Source: Haemophilus parainfluenzae
GTDB taxonomy: Bacteria; Pseudomonadota; Gammaproteobacteria; Enterobacterales; Pasteurellaceae
Direction of reading: 5' to 3'
Assembly: GCF_900638025.1 (NCBI RefSeq)
Contig: NZ_LR134481.1
Coordinates: forward strand, 1,860,001 to 1,924,000
DNA length: 64,000 bases
A model generated the notes under the pieces. It searched no databases and was not told the DNA's origin. It saw only the letters and a list, made by a program, of their open reading frames with translations. Of this stretch, positions 1 through 9,328 are shown in pieces (position 1 is the stretch's first letter; each line of letters opens with the position of its first letter). The position numbers and the translations under genes are program-made.

Positions 1-939
1 TCCCACGAACGCCCCCGTATTGATATCAATGGTCGTCATGGCTTCGGTTTGCTCAATAATGAGATAGCCGCCTGATTTTAAATTCACGCGTTTTTCAAGT
101 GCATTTTGGATGCCTCGTTCTACACCATAAATATCAAAAATCGGCTGACTGCCCGTATAAAGCATTAATTTTTCACTTAATTCAGGTATAAATTCATCGG
201 TAAATTCTTTAACCTCGTTAAAACAAAGTTTAGAATCAATATGAATTTTCTCTAAATTAGAGCCGATAAAATCACGCAAAATACGCTGTGGCAATGCGGG
301 TTCGCCATAAATTTTAGAACGGATTGGATATTTGCCTTTACGCTCAAGCACTTTACGCCATAAACGTTTTAAAAATTCTGCATCTTGGTGCAATTCTTCT
401 TCCGTTGCACCTTCGGTCGCTGTACGAACAATAAAGCCACCTAACTCATCACAAAAAGGCTCAACCAATGCTTTTAATCTTGCGCGCTCTTCTTCACTTT
501 CAATACGTTGTGATACACCAACATGGCTATTTTCAGGCATAAAAACAAGATAACGAGAAGGCAATGTAATATCCGTGGTTAATCTTGCGCCTTTTGTACC
601 CAAAGGATCTTTTACCACTTGCACGACTATATCCTGACCCTCGCGTACGAGTTCAGAAATGCTTTTTGCTCGGAATTGCTTTTGTTCGTTCACATCCACA
701 CATTCGGTATGTGAAACAATATCAGAAGCATGTAAAAATGCCGCTTTTTCTAAACCGATATCCACAAATGCGGACTGCATTCCGGGTAAAACACGGGTTA
801 CTCGCCCTTTATAAATATTCCCCACAATGCCACATTTGGCTTGACGTTCAATATGAACCTCTTTTAAAACGCCCGTTTCCACCAACGCAATACGGGTTTC
901 ATTGGGCGTAACATTCATTAATAATTCAACTGAATTCAT
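1..939 (-). CDS. rng: Ribonuclease G, C-terminal part outside the window
   Basis: Endoribonuclease of the RNase E/G family, acting in 16S rRNA 5' end maturation and mRNA decay in the cytoplasm. The 313 codons in the window begin MNSVELLMNVTPNETRIAL and carry the S1-type RNA-binding segment (about residues 35-130). The last residues before the edge are MTTIDINTG (301-309), the catalytic Mg-binding motif of the family. The ATG at 939 is the start expected for the family; the opposite end runs off the left edge. It is divergent from putP. Identity is very likely. The longer RNase E is excluded by the N-terminal sequence rather than by length, because the C-terminus is not visible. Confidence 0.93.
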   Translation of the reverse strand, partial: MNSVELLMNVTPNETRIALVETGVLKEVHIERQAKCGIVGNIYKGRVTRVLPGMQSAFVDIGLEKAAFLHASDIVSHTECVDVNEQKQFRAKSISELVREGQDIVVQVVKDPLGTKGARLTTDITLPSRYLVFMPENSHVGVSQRIESEEERARLKALVEPFCDELGGFIVRTATEGATEEELHQDAEFLKRLWRKVLERKGKYPIRSKIYGEPALPQRILRDFIGSNLEKIHIDSKLCFNEVKEFTDEFIPELSEKLMLYTGSQPIFDIYGVERGIQNALEKRVNLKSGGYLIIEQTEAMTTIDINTGAFVG

Positions 940-1056
940 TTTTGTAACCTTCGTTTCAATCGTACTAGTCTATCGAAAAGGGAAATAGAATAATAGTCCC
1001 AAATAAGGTAAAATATGACCTTTCTCAAATTTTCATGACTTGTTTTGGGGTATTTA

Positions 1057-2571
1057 ATGTTTGGTTTAGACCCAACACTTATTACTTTTAGTATTTATAT
1101 TTTCGGCATGATTTTAATCGGTGTCCTTGCCTATTATTATACAAACAACTTATCCGATTATATTTTAGGTGGCCGTAAACTCGGGAGCTTTGTAACAGCC
1201 ATGTCTGCTGGCGCTTCTGATATGTCTGGCTGGTTATTAATGGGCCTACCCGGTGCAGTATATGTATCTGGATTAGTTGAAGGTTGGATCGCCATTGGTT
1301 TAATTCTCGGCTCTTATTTTAACTGGTTGCTCGTGGCTGGTCGCTTAAGAATTTATACCGAATTCAACAACAACGCACTCACATTACCGGAATATTTCCA
1401 TCAACGTTTTGGTACATCACATAATCTCTTAAAAATTGTGTCAGCAACAATCATCTTAGCCTTCTTCACGATTTATTGTGCTTCAGGTGTGGTTGCGGGT
1501 GCTAAATTATTCCAAAACTTATTTTCTGTCGAATACTCTACGGCGATTTGGTACGGTGCATTAGCAACCATTATTTACACCTTTATTGGTGGATTTTTAG
1601 CGGTAAGTTGGACTGATACGATTCAAGCGACATTAATGATTTTTGCCTTAATTTTAACACCACTTTTTATCTTTTTAAGCTTCAGTGATGCATCACAATT
1701 TACAGAAGTATTACATCAAGCTGAACTCGCTGCCAATAAAGATTTTACTGATTTATTGAGTTCTACTACGCCATTAGGTTTATTAAGTTTAGCAGCTTGG
1801 GGAGTCGGTTATTTTGGACAACCACATATTCTAGCCAGATTTATGGCCGCTTATTCAGTGAAATCTTTAATCAAAGCTCGCCGCATCAGTATGACATGGA
1901 TGGTCATTTGTCTAGTAGGTGCGATAGGTATTGGTTTTTTTGGTATTCCTTATTTCTTTGCCAATCCAGAGATTGCAACTTTAGTTAATTATGAACCCGA
2001 GCAAGTCTTTATTGAACTAGCCAAATTGCTCTTTAATCCATGGGTTGCTGGTATTCTATTATCCGCAATTTTAGCGGCAGTAATGAGCACACTTTCTGCA
2101 CAATTATTAATTTCTTCAAGCTCTATTACTGAAGATTTTTACAAAGGTTTTATTCGTCCCAAGGCCTCTGAAAAAGAATTAGTTTGGCTAGGTCGAGCAA
2201 TGGTTTTGATCATTGCGGCAATTGCCATTTGGATTGCACAGGATGAAAACAGCAAAGTTTTAAAACTTGTTGAATTTGCATGGGCGGGCTTTGGTTCTGC
2301 ATTCGGACCTGTCGTACTTTTATCTTTATTCTGGAAAAGGATGACTTCTGCAGGCGCCATGGCTGGTATGATTGTTGGTACTGTCGTCGTATTTAGTTGG
2401 AAATCTGTAATTGTCGAAACGAGTGAATGGTTTAATGTTTACGAAATGATACCCGGATTTATTCTTGCGAGCCTTGCAATTCTTATCGTATCTCTCATTT
2501 CTACTGAACCGAATAATGAAGTCAAAGAAACCTTTGAAAAAGCAGAAAAAGCCTATAAGGAAGCAAAATAA
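1057..2571 (+). CDS. putP: Sodium/proline symporter PutP
   Basis: Inner-membrane Na+/proline symporter of the SSS family, 504 aa (E. coli PutP is 502). Many hydrophobic segments are visible. The motif [16 protein letters not shown] (residues 51-66) contains Asp55, the conserved Na+-site residue. A TTG at 1045 would add four residues, but the ATG at 1057 has a GGGG ribosome-binding stretch upstream and gives the family's usual N-terminus. The stop codon overlaps the ATG of cmoB by one base (TAATG), so the two are probably translationally coupled. A TAAAAT -10-like hexamer lies at 1009-1014. The function follows from family membership; proline as substrate is inferred from high similarity. Confidence 0.93.
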   Translation: MFGLDPTLITFSIYIFGMILIGVLAYYYTNNLSDYILGGRKLGSFVTAMSAGASDMSGWLLMGLPGAVYVSGLVEGWIAIGLILGSYFNWLLVAGRLRIYTEFNNNALTLPEYFHQRFGTSHNLLKIVSATIILAFFTIYCASGVVAGAKLFQNLFSVEYSTAIWYGALATIIYTFIGGFLAVSWTDTIQATLMIFALILTPLFIFLSFSDASQFTEVLHQAELAANKDFTDLLSSTTPLGLLSLAAWGVGYFGQPHILARFMAAYSVKSLIKARRISMTWMVICLVGAIGIGFFGIPYFFANPEIATLVNYEPEQVFIELAKLLFNPWVAGILLSAILAAVMSTLSAQLLISSSSITEDFYKGFIRPKASEKELVWLGRAMVLIIAAIAIWIAQDENSKVLKLVEFAWAGFGSAFGPVVLLSLFWKRMTSAGAMAGMIVGTVVVFSWKSVIVETSEWFNVYEMIPGFILASLAILIVSLISTEPNNEVKETFEKAEKAYKEAK

Positions 2572-3536
2572 TGGTTAATTTTCGTCCTTTTTATCAGCAA
2601 ATTGCCACCACCAATTTATCTGCCTGGCTAGAAACGTTACCTTTACAGTTAAAAGAATGGGAAAAGCAAACCCATGGTGATTATGTCAAATGGTCAAAAA
2701 TTGTGGACTTTCTCCCTGATTTACAGGCAGATACCATCGATTTAAAAAATTCGGTGAAATCTGACTGCACTTCGCCACTCTCAGAGGGCGAAAAACAACG
2801 TATTATCCATCATTTGAAGCAATTGATGCCGTGGCGAAAAGGACCTTATCATTTATTTGATATTCACGTAGATTGCGAGTGGCGCTCTGATTTCAAATGG
2901 GATCGTGTTTTGCCTCATCTTGCGCCATTAAAAGATCGTACCATTTTAGATGTAGGCTGCGGTAGCGGCTACCATATGTGGCGCATGGTTGGTGAAGGTG
3001 CAAAAATGGTAGTGGGTATTGATCCAACCGAACTTTTCCTTTGCCAATTTGAAGCCGTTCGAAAATTATTAAATAATGATCGACGAGCTAACTTAATCCC
3101 ACTAGGTATTGAAGAAATGCAACCTCTTGCGGCATTTGATACCGTGTTTTCAATGGGGGTGTTTTATCATCGTAAATCACCGCTCGATCACCTCACTCAA
3201 CTAAAAAATCAATTAGTAAAAGGTGGCGAGCTTGTCTTAGAAACCTTAGTGGTTGATGGCGATGTGAATACGGTATTAGTGCCTTCAGATCGCTATGCAA
3301 AAATGAAGAATGTGTATTTTATTCCTTCCGTTGCCTCACTCATTAATTGGTTGGAAAAAGTCGGCTTTACTAATGTGCGTTGTGTGGATGTCGCCACCAC
3401 AACATTAGAAGAACAGCGTAAAACGGATTGGTTAGAAAATGAAAGTTTGATTGATTTCTTAGATCCAAATGATCACAGTAAAACCATCGAAGGTTATCAA
3501 GCCCCAACTCGTGCAGTGATTTTAGCGAATAAATAA
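2571..3536 (+). CDS. cmoB: tRNA U34 carboxymethyltransferase CmoB
   Basis: Transfers a carboxymethyl group from carboxy-S-adenosylmethionine to 5-hydroxyuridine at wobble position 34 of several tRNAs, giving cmo5U. The 321-aa length matches the family (E. coli 323). The SAM-type fold motif [10 protein letters not shown] is at residues 125-134, followed by an acidic strand end (VGIDP) and the conserved [14 protein letters not shown] block. The start overlaps the putP stop by one base. CmoA, which makes the cofactor, is not in the window. The gene ends just before an uptake-sequence-type bidirectional terminator shared with rlmM. Confidence 0.93.
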   Translation: MVNFRPFYQQIATTNLSAWLETLPLQLKEWEKQTHGDYVKWSKIVDFLPDLQADTIDLKNSVKSDCTSPLSEGEKQRIIHHLKQLMPWRKGPYHLFDIHVDCEWRSDFKWDRVLPHLAPLKDRTILDVGCGSGYHMWRMVGEGAKMVVGIDPTELFLCQFEAVRKLLNNDRRANLIPLGIEEMQPLAAFDTVFSMGVFYHRKSPLDHLTQLKNQLVKGGELVLETLVVDGDVNTVLVPSDRYAKMKNVYFIPSVASLINWLEKVGFTNVRCVDVATTTLEEQRKTDWLENESLIDFLDPNDHSKTIEGYQAPTRAVILANK

Positions 3537-3550
3537 TGGTTTAAATAAAA

Positions 3551-3590
3551 AGAGCGGTCAAAAATTCAATGTTTTTTTGACCACGCTTTG
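3551..3590. terminator. Bidirectional terminator between cmoB and rlmM
   Basis: The inverted repeat GGTCAAAAA (3556-3564) and TTTTTGACC (3574-3582) is flanked by A and T runs. It sits between two converging genes and contains uptake-signal-like AGCGGTCA. Confidence 0.75.
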
Positions 3591-3595
3591 CTTTT

Positions 3596-4684
3596 CTATT
3601 TTAAGGCAATATGCACTGTAATCTCTTCGCGATCGTGATATAAATGCTTCGCTTGAATATCAAATTTCAGTTCTTTTTCTGCTAACATCGCCGCAAGATT
3701 TTCTAAACACAACATCACTTCTTGATAGCGTTTTTTCATTGGCAATTTCAAGTTGAAAATAGTTTCTCGGCACCAACCATTAATTAACCATTTTCCTATT
3801 AAATTCACAATTCGACTTGGTTGCTCCACCATGTCACACACAAGCCAATCAATATGCTTACGTTTTGGTGGTTGGAATTTAAATCCGTCTTCCGGGCAAT
3901 GTTCTATTCTGCCAGTATCATGCAAACTAGCTGCCATTTTGCCGTGATCAACTGCATACACAAATAAACCACGTTTCACTAATTGATAGGTCCAGCCGCC
4001 AGGGCATGCACCGAGATCAACGCCAACCATATTTTCATTTAAGCGTTTACTTTCTTCATGTCGAGGAATAAAAGTTAAAATCGCTTCTTCCAATTTCAAG
4101 GTGGAACGACTTGGTGCATCCGCTGGGAATTTCAAACGTGGTATCCCCATAAAATAGGTAGAGTTATTGCCAAGATAGGAATACCCTACATAACAGCAAT
4201 TCGGCTGAGTGAAAAAACAATGTAAAATCTGACCGCGCTTTACATTCGGCTTACCTTGTAACCAACCTTGTTTTTTCAACGCTTGGCGTAACGGCACGGT
4301 AAATTTTCGGCAAAATGTCAAAAGCGCTTTGGCTTCATTCGTATCTGCTGTTTCGACAAATAGCTCTACCGCTTGCTTAAGATTAATATCTTCTGCAATG
4401 CGTTTATATTGAGCAAGAATTGGCGAGATACGATCTTGAGGATCGAGATTCTCTAAGAAATCTGAAACAACGATCATTTGACGCGCAAAAATCAAGCGAT
4501 TAAAAGGGATTTCTCGCGCTAAACGATCTGCATCGCCTGGTTGATAGCATTCAAAAATGACATAGCCGCTGTTTTCTACTACTCGAGCAAAACCAAATAC
4601 ACCACGCTCAGAGGCTCGGTCGGTAATTTCTGCGGCGACTTCTTTTTCAAAGCCAATTCGACAATATAAGGCTAATTTATTCAT
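3596..4684 (-). CDS. rlmM: 23S rRNA C2498 2'-O-methyltransferase RlmM
   Basis: SAM-dependent ribose methyltransferase acting on C2498 of 23S rRNA. It has 362 aa, as is usual for the family. An N-terminal THUMP-like part (about 1-160) precedes a Rossmann-fold methyltransferase domain. The SAM loop [12 protein letters not shown] is at residues 220-231, preceded by STLKLEEA (193-200), which carries the first catalytic Lys; [12 protein letters not shown] follows with the catalytic Asp. The start overlaps the end of gcvA by 8 bp, so both are probably on one transcript. E. coli keeps rlmM downstream of gcvA as well. Confidence 0.92.
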   Translation of the reverse strand: MNKLALYCRIGFEKEVAAEITDRASERGVFGFARVVENSGYVIFECYQPGDADRLAREIPFNRLIFARQMIVVSDFLENLDPQDRISPILAQYKRIAEDINLKQAVELFVETADTNEAKALLTFCRKFTVPLRQALKKQGWLQGKPNVKRGQILHCFFTQPNCCYVGYSYLGNNSTYFMGIPRLKFPADAPSRSTLKLEEAILTFIPRHEESKRLNENMVGVDLGACPGGWTYQLVKRGLFVYAVDHGKMAASLHDTGRIEHCPEDGFKFQPPKRKHIDWLVCDMVEQPSRIVNLIGKWLINGWCRETIFNLKLPMKKRYQEVMLCLENLAAMLAEKELKFDIQAKHLYHDREEITVHIALK

Positions 4685-5570
4685 GTTTTCCTAATTTAAT
4701 TGAATCTTTAATCCATTTTCTAAAGGCTTGAATTTGTTCATCATCTAAACGATCTAAATGATTGACCACATAGAATGATTTTGGATCCCGCAATTCGGTT
4801 GGTAACACAATTTGCAAATGACCGTTTTCAATTTCTTGCTGAGCCAAAATACGATTAGCTAGCGCAATACCCTGCCCATGAACGGCAGCTTGCAATGCCA
4901 TAAAGGTGTGGCTAAATAACGGACCTTGTTGAATATTTAAATCATCTAATTTGAGATAATCCGCCATAGTTTTCCAGTTATCTCGGGTATGCGTATGAAT
5001 CAGCGTATGCTTTTTCAAATCATTAGGACAACTTACTGGTGTTTTCTCAAGCAATGAAGGCTCGGCTAAAATCACGAGGTTTTCTTCGCCTAAACGATCA
5101 ACCTGTAAATTTTCCCAATCACCTTTACCATAATAAATGGCAATATCTATTTCTTTATCCAATAAACCTTCATCTTGATCAACGCCTTTTAAGCGTACTT
5201 CTATTTCAGGATACTGCTCATTAAAATCATTTAAATGCGGTACAAGCCACTGAATACCAAAGGTCTGTGGAACACTAATGGTTAAATGGGGCTCGGCCTT
5301 AAATGTTAATAATCGTTCCGTCGCTTCGTTTAATTTTCTTAAAATTTTATTAATATCGATAAAATACGCTTTCCCAAACTCAGTCAATTCTAGCAAACGA
5401 TTCTTACGAATAAAAAGCTCAACGCCTAAAAAATTTTCTAGTGATTTAATTTGATGGCTTACTGCTGCTTGTGTTACACACAACTCATCAGCTGCTTTTG
5501 TAAAGCTTAAATGCCGTGCAGCTGATTCGAAAGACTTCAATGAATTAAGGGGAGGCAAACGTTTATACAT
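4677..5570 (-). CDS. gcvA: LysR-type glycine cleavage regulator GcvA
   Basis: LysR-family DNA-binding regulator of the glycine cleavage system and of GcvB. The winged helix-turn-helix is at about residues 1-60 ([20 protein letters not shown]), followed by a periplasmic-binding-like effector domain (about 90-290). The protein has 297 aa with the ATG at 5570, which has GGGAAG just upstream; a TTG four codons earlier lacks such a site. Strong resemblance to E. coli GcvA includes the N-terminus [13 protein letters not shown] and the block [21 protein letters not shown]. It is divergent from a GcvB RNA gene 122 bp away, the arrangement in which GcvA controls GcvB in enterics. Regulation in this organism is inference. 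Confidence 0.93.
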   Translation of the reverse strand: MYKRLPPLNSLKSFESAARHLSFTKAADELCVTQAAVSHQIKSLENFLGVELFIRKNRLLELTEFGKAYFIDINKILRKLNEATERLLTFKAEPHLTISVPQTFGIQWLVPHLNDFNEQYPEIEVRLKGVDQDEGLLDKEIDIAIYYGKGDWENLQVDRLGEENLVILAEPSLLEKTPVSCPNDLKKHTLIHTHTRDNWKTMADYLKLDDLNIQQGPLFSHTFMALQAAVHGQGIALANRILAQQEIENGHLQIVLPTELRDPKSFYVVNHLDRLDDEQIQAFRKWIKDSIKLGKHE

Positions 5571-5658
5571 AATTCTTCCCAAGGGTTAAATTTTAGTTTA
5601 TAATTAAAAAATATATATCGGATTAGTTTTTTTTATGCTTCAAATAAAAAAACATCAC

Positions 5659-5687
5659 TTGCCCTTTCAAAACCTTCTATCTAAAAT
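5659..5687 (+). promoter_or_regulatory. gcvB promoter
   Basis: TTGCCC (5659-5664) and TAAAAT (5682-5687) are separated by 17 bp and predict transcription starting near 5693. The site lies in the 122-bp gap between gcvA and the RNA and may therefore hold GcvA binding sites. Confidence 0.7.
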
Positions 5688-5692
5688 ACGCA

Positions 5693-5867
5693 CATACTTA
5701 ATGATTGGTAATTCCTTACAAGTTAATGAGTTTCGGACTTAAGTATGATGTTGTGTTTGCATATAGTTCGGTCTCCGAACTAGAGTAACGATTAAGTTAC
5801 TCATTTACTTCCTGTATATATTGAACCATTTTGGTTAAGCGCTGCTCACTCAGAGCAGCGTTTTTTT
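5693..5867 (+). ncRNA. gcvB: GcvB small regulatory RNA
   Basis: Hfq-dependent trans-acting RNA that represses amino-acid and peptide transporter mRNAs in enterics. What is seen: a 5' stem CATACTTAA (5693-5701) with TTAAGTATG (5739-5747); the unpaired GU-rich seed GATGTTGTGTTTGC (5747-5760), matching the R1 region; two perfect small stems (AGTTCGG/CCGAACT, 5765-5781, and GAGTAAC/GTTACTC, 5783-5802); the conserved CATTTACTTCCTGTATAT block (5803-5820); and a terminator stem GCTGCTC/GAGCAGC (5841-5859) with seven T. Its position divergent from gcvA is the conserved one. Total length is about 175 nt. The seed is shorter than in E. coli. Targets in this organism are not visible from the window. Confidence 0.9.
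5839..5867 (+). terminator. gcvB terminator
   Basis: The stem GCTGCTC (5841-5847) / GAGCAGC (5853-5859), with a 5-nt loop and T7, ends the RNA. From here to ilvE (6058) there is only AT-rich sequence that presumably holds the ilvE promoter; a TTGAAA is seen near 5943. Confidence 0.85.
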
Positions 5868-6057
5868 ATGCCTATCATTCTAACATAAGCTGCATTTTAT
5901 TTCCTAACCGAGTTCACAAATTTAAAAATCCACACAAAATTTTTGAAACATTATCATATTTTACGTTTAAATATTTTCATTCTGGTGATTATGGTGTAGA
6001 TTAATTAATGTTCTCATTTCATTATTTATTTGTACAACAACATATTAAGGAAGCAAA

Positions 6058-7089
6058 ATGAAAGACTTAGACTGGAAAAATCTTGGATTTAGTTATATCA
6101 AAACGGATTACCGTTTCATTGCTCATTGGAAAGATGGTAAATGGGATAAAGGTAAACTGACCACTGATAATATGCTGCATATCCATGAAGGCTCAACGGC
6201 AATTCACTATGGCCAACAATGCTTTGAAGGCTTAAAAGCCTATCGTTGTAAAGACGGTTCAATCAATCTATTCCGTCCAGATCAAAATGCAAAACGCATG
6301 CAACACACCTCTGATCGCTTATTAATGCCACAAGTACCAACCGAATTATTTATCCGTGCTTGTAAAGAAGTAGTCAAAGCAAACCAAGAATGGTTAGGCC
6401 CTTACGGTTCTGGTGCAACGTTATATTTACGTCCCTTCCTATTTGGTACCGGTGAAAATATCGGTGTGAAAACTGCACCTGAATTTATTTTCTCTGTATT
6501 CTGCTGCCCTGTGGGTGCATACTTCAAAGGTGGTTTAGCACCATCTAACTTCATTACGACTGATTACGACCGTGCTGCCCCTATGGGTACGGGTGGCGTA
6601 AAAGTGGGTGGTAACTATGCTGCAAGTCTACTTCCACATGAATTAGCGGCAGAAGCAGGTACACCTGAGCGTAAATTTGCAGATGCGATTTATCTTGATC
6701 CAAAAACTCACACGAAAATTGAGGAAGTGGGTGCAGCAAATTTCTTCGGTATCACCAAAGATAATAAATTTATCACTCCTGCATCTGAATCCATTTTACC
6801 AAGTATCACCAAATACTCTTTGCTTTACATTGCAAAAGAACGTTTAGGTATGGAAGCTATCGAAGGTGATGTGTATATCGATCAACTTGATCAATTTGCA
6901 GAAGCGGGAGCTTGTGGTACTGCTGCAGTGATTACGCCAGTAGGCGGTATTCAACACAAAGGTAAATTCCACGTGTTCTATTCAGAAACTGAAGTGGGTC
7001 CTGTCACACGTAAACTTTACAATGAATTAACCGGTATTCAATTCGGTGATGTTGAAGCGCCTGAAGGCTGGATTGTAAAAGTAGAATAA
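6058..7089 (+). CDS. ilvE: Branched-chain amino acid aminotransferase
   Basis: PLP enzyme for the last step of Leu, Ile and Val synthesis (transamination with glutamate) in the cytosol. At 343 aa it is the long BCAT form, related to eukaryotic-type enzymes, rather than the 309-aa E. coli form. The PLP lysine is K182 in [11 protein letters not shown]-terminal [15 protein letters not shown] and [15 protein letters not shown] are family blocks. The ATG is preceded by AAGGAAGC. It is not joined to other ilv genes here; the neighbours are gcvB upstream and a phage scar downstream, so it is probably transcribed alone and ends at the hairpin at 7129-7164. Confidence 0.94.
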   Translation: MKDLDWKNLGFSYIKTDYRFIAHWKDGKWDKGKLTTDNMLHIHEGSTAIHYGQQCFEGLKAYRCKDGSINLFRPDQNAKRMQHTSDRLLMPQVPTELFIRACKEVVKANQEWLGPYGSGATLYLRPFLFGTGENIGVKTAPEFIFSVFCCPVGAYFKGGLAPSNFITTDYDRAAPMGTGGVKVGGNYAASLLPHELAAEAGTPERKFADAIYLDPKTHTKIEEVGAANFFGITKDNKFITPASESILPSITKYSLLYIAKERLGMEAIEGDVYIDQLDQFAEAGACGTAAVITPVGGIQHKGKFHVFYSETEVGPVTRKLYNELTGIQFGDVEAPEGWIVKVE

Positions 7090-7128
7090 TTTTTGCTTTC
7101 TATCATAAAAGTAAGACTCATGTAATCC

Positions 7129-7172
7129 AAGGACTGAGTTCTCTCACGACAGGACTTAGTCCTTTTAGTTTT
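7129..7172 (+). terminator. ilvE terminator
   Basis: An 11-bp stem AAGGACTGAGT (7129-7139) / ACTTAGTCCTT (7154-7164) with one G-T pair is followed by a T-rich run. Confidence 0.7.
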
Positions 7173-7467
7173 TTACACGCTTCGTATAAAGTATATTTCG
7201 ATAAAAATACCTCATTAATAATATTTAGAGCTCACTGTGTAAATCCACTAAAACAACAAAACAAAAATCAAATAGGGATTTGGCGAAATTTTAAGGACGT
7301 AAGTGGGCGGAATTATTGAAAAATGGGGCTTTGCGATGCATTGCCCCTTTTTTATTGAAAAGAAAACTAAAAACAATGAATTGCGAAAAATTGGCGAGAA
7401 ATGACCGCTTAAGCCATTAAAACTGCGAAAATATAAAGCACGTTTAAAAGCGTTTAAGCGGCGTTTA
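7173..7467. other. AT-rich gap, probable phage-derived flank
   Basis: There is no convincing gene. The stretch holds a terminator-like hairpin GGGGC (7325-7329) / GCCCC (7343-7347) with six T. From 7405 it is open in the capsid frame and rich in Lys and Arg, so phage-derived sequence may begin before the recognisable capsid similarity. Three CGTTTA words occur at 10-12 bp spacing (7441-7467). Confidence 0.4.
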
Positions 7468-8010
7468 AATTATCTGGAAGATCCTGAAGTAAGTTTTCCA
7501 TTGAAACAATATGCCCAGACAACTACGCAAGACATTATTGCGTTAGGGCGTGAAAAAGAAATTGCAGATCTTGCTCTTAACGATGCGAGCTATGACAGCA
7601 CAAATAAAATTGTGTTAAGTGGAACATCGCAATTCTCTGATTATAAAAATTCAGACCCGTTTTCTGTGATTGAAGCAGACAAAACAGCCATGAAACGCTC
7701 TATAGGTCACGCCGTTAATGTTTGTGTTATTTCTGACAATGTGTGGGCGGTCATCAAATCGCACCCTGCAGTGATTGAAAAAATCAAATACTCACAAAAA
7801 GCAATTGTTACCCCTGAATTATTTGCCGAATTGATTGACGTGAAGACCGTGAAAATTGGTGAAGCAGTGTATGAAGATCAAGGTGCATTAAAAGACATCT
7901 GGTCGGGTGCGATTGTGTTGGCTTATGTGCCTGAAAAAGGTGATGGTCAGAAACACAATATCTACAAGCCATCATTTGGTTATACCCCACGTCGTAAAGC
8001 TGGTTTACAC
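7468..8010 (+). pseudogene. Phage major capsid protein remnant
   Basis: The translation is that of a tailed-phage major capsid family: TTTQDIIALGREKEIADLA, LSGTSQFSDYKNSDPF, VCVISDNVWAVIKSHPAV, EKIKYSQKAIVTPELFAELI, GEAVYEDQGA, DIWSGAIVLAYVPEK, SFGYTPRRK. Only this middle-to-late part is present. The N-terminal part is missing (a stop at 7402-7404 closes the frame upstream), and the similarity ends near 8010, where the sequence becomes the reverse complement of an MFS gene. The open frame continues to 8100 only as antisense of that gene. No integrase, terminase or tail gene is nearby, so this is a relic, not an active prophage. Function is lost by inference. Confidence 0.75.
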
Positions 8011-8554
8011 CTATCACCCAAACACTTTGTAATACTTCATTCGGATCATCTGATGCCACATAATGTGCTTCAAAGAAGAAAGAAAAAGCAAAAGAACTAA
8101 ATAGAAGGGCCATAATAGTAAGCGCTTGAATGATACCGTTTGCCATACCGATATTTTCAGTGCCTACAATCGATTTAATAATGCTATATTTGGCAGGAGA
8201 ATAGACCGCACTTTGCGCTGCCAAAATAAATGTCAATACAAAGGAAATGGCAAACATTCCCGTCATATAACTCAATAAAATCCCAGCACTGATCACCACA
8301 GCTGCTAAACTGCTATAACGAATGACTTTAGTGCGGGAAAATTTATCATTAATAAATGCCGAAGGCGAAAATAAGAAAATAAATGGCAATAAAATCATCG
8401 CATTAATTAATGCCGTTAAAACGACCAAACTCTCGCCTGAAAAACTTTTCAGTAACACATTTTGAATGGTAATTTTATGTGCCAAATCCACACTGGCATT
8501 AATAAAGGCAATGGCTAAATAAGGTACAAAGCCAGCATATTTTAAGAGTTTCAT
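8011..8554 (-). pseudogene. Truncated LplT/Aas-like MFS transporter
   Basis: The first about 181 residues look like the N-terminal half of an MFS permease of the lysophospholipid-transporter (LplT/Aas N-terminal) group: five or six hydrophobic segments and the motif AVYSPAKYSIIKSIVG with NGIIQALTIMALL. Typical members have about 400 residues or are longer fusions. After VWVIG the frame reads antisense through the phage capsid remnant to a stop at 7808, so the second half of the transporter is lost. The start ATG overlaps the stop of the MerR-type gene (ATGA), so the pair was one operon. A functional half-transporter is unlikely. Confidence 0.75.
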
Positions 8555-9192
8555 TTCGCACTCTCCGCTTGATAAAGATTAAAGGTTTTCATATTCAAGA
8601 GATAAGGTTTTAACACCAACAATAAATCAAATAAATGTTTTAATTTTTCATCTTTTTGTTCACTATTGGCTAATGCCGCTAAAGTCACATTCACCTCTTT
8701 TTCCGCTAACATTTTTGCTGCAGCTAAATAAGCTTTCACTACATCCATTTCGGCTTCATCACAACGAGCTAAGATCGCCAAAATATCACGTTCTTTTGCT
8801 GTAAAAATGCCTTCACGAGGATTCAATAAGCCTTCCGCTACCATGTCTTCGATTTGTTTAGCAGAAAGATGAAATTCTTCACATAATTGCTCAATGGTGA
8901 ATACTTCATTTTCTGCCCCCATGATGATATCTAATAATCCAATAAGGCTTTCATAAGGATTATTCCAATCAAAATGAGGATGAGCAAAAAGTGCTTTAAT
9001 TTGTGAAATCGTCGCATTGAAATTGTTTTGTAGATATTTAATAAAACTGAGCAACTCTACACAATATTCATCATAGAGATGAAAATTCGGTTTATCTTTT
9101 ACTGGTTCTGGCAACAAACCTTCTTTCACATAGTACAGCACCGTGGATTTTGGTGTCTGACTAAGTTTAACTAGGTCATTCATTTTTAACAT
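8551..9192 (-). CDS. MerR-type regulator with a second HTH-like segment
   Basis: A 213-aa cytosolic regulator. The N-terminus (MNDLVKLSQTPKSTVLYYVKEGLLPEP, residues 4-30, with LYDEYCVELLSFIKYLQ after it) is a MerR winged-helix DNA-binding domain. Residues 98-140 (FTIEQLCEEFHLSAKQIEDM..GLLNP) repeat the same layout, suggesting a second degenerate HTH or an effector domain derived from one. No metal-binding cysteine cluster is seen. The ATG at 9192 is chosen because GAGGG lies 8 bases upstream. It overlaps the truncated MFS gene by 4 bp and probably controlled it. The ligand is unknown. Confidence 0.8.
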   Translation of the reverse strand: MLKMNDLVKLSQTPKSTVLYYVKEGLLPEPVKDKPNFHLYDEYCVELLSFIKYLQNNFNATISQIKALFAHPHFDWNNPYESLIGLLDIIMGAENEVFTIEQLCEEFHLSAKQIEDMVAEGLLNPREGIFTAKERDILAILARCDEAEMDVVKAYLAAAKMLAEKEVNVTLAALANSEQKDEKLKHLFDLLLVLKPYLLNMKTFNLYQAESAK

Positions 9193-9328
9193 AAGGATTT
9201 CCCTCTAGGTTGATTTGTTGTGTATTGTATCGGATAAAAATAAAAAGTAAATAGTGTAGCTCTACACTTCTTGTTGAGTTTAATAAAAAAGTTGTTCACC
9301 ACATCATGAACAACTTTCTTAATCAGCT

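Noticed and set aside
7441..7467. CGTTTA triplicate as an iteron or operator
   Set aside because: Only three short AT-rich words inside probable phage-derived coding sequence; no origin or regulator context.
8011..8100. C-terminal extension of the capsid frame (HFVILHSDHLMPHNVL)
   Set aside because: This part is reverse complement of the MFS gene, so it is accidental readthrough of the scar, not capsid sequence.
7173..8100. An intact prophage
   Set aside because: Only one incomplete capsid gene is recognisable; no integrase, terminase, portal, tail or lysis genes in the flanks.
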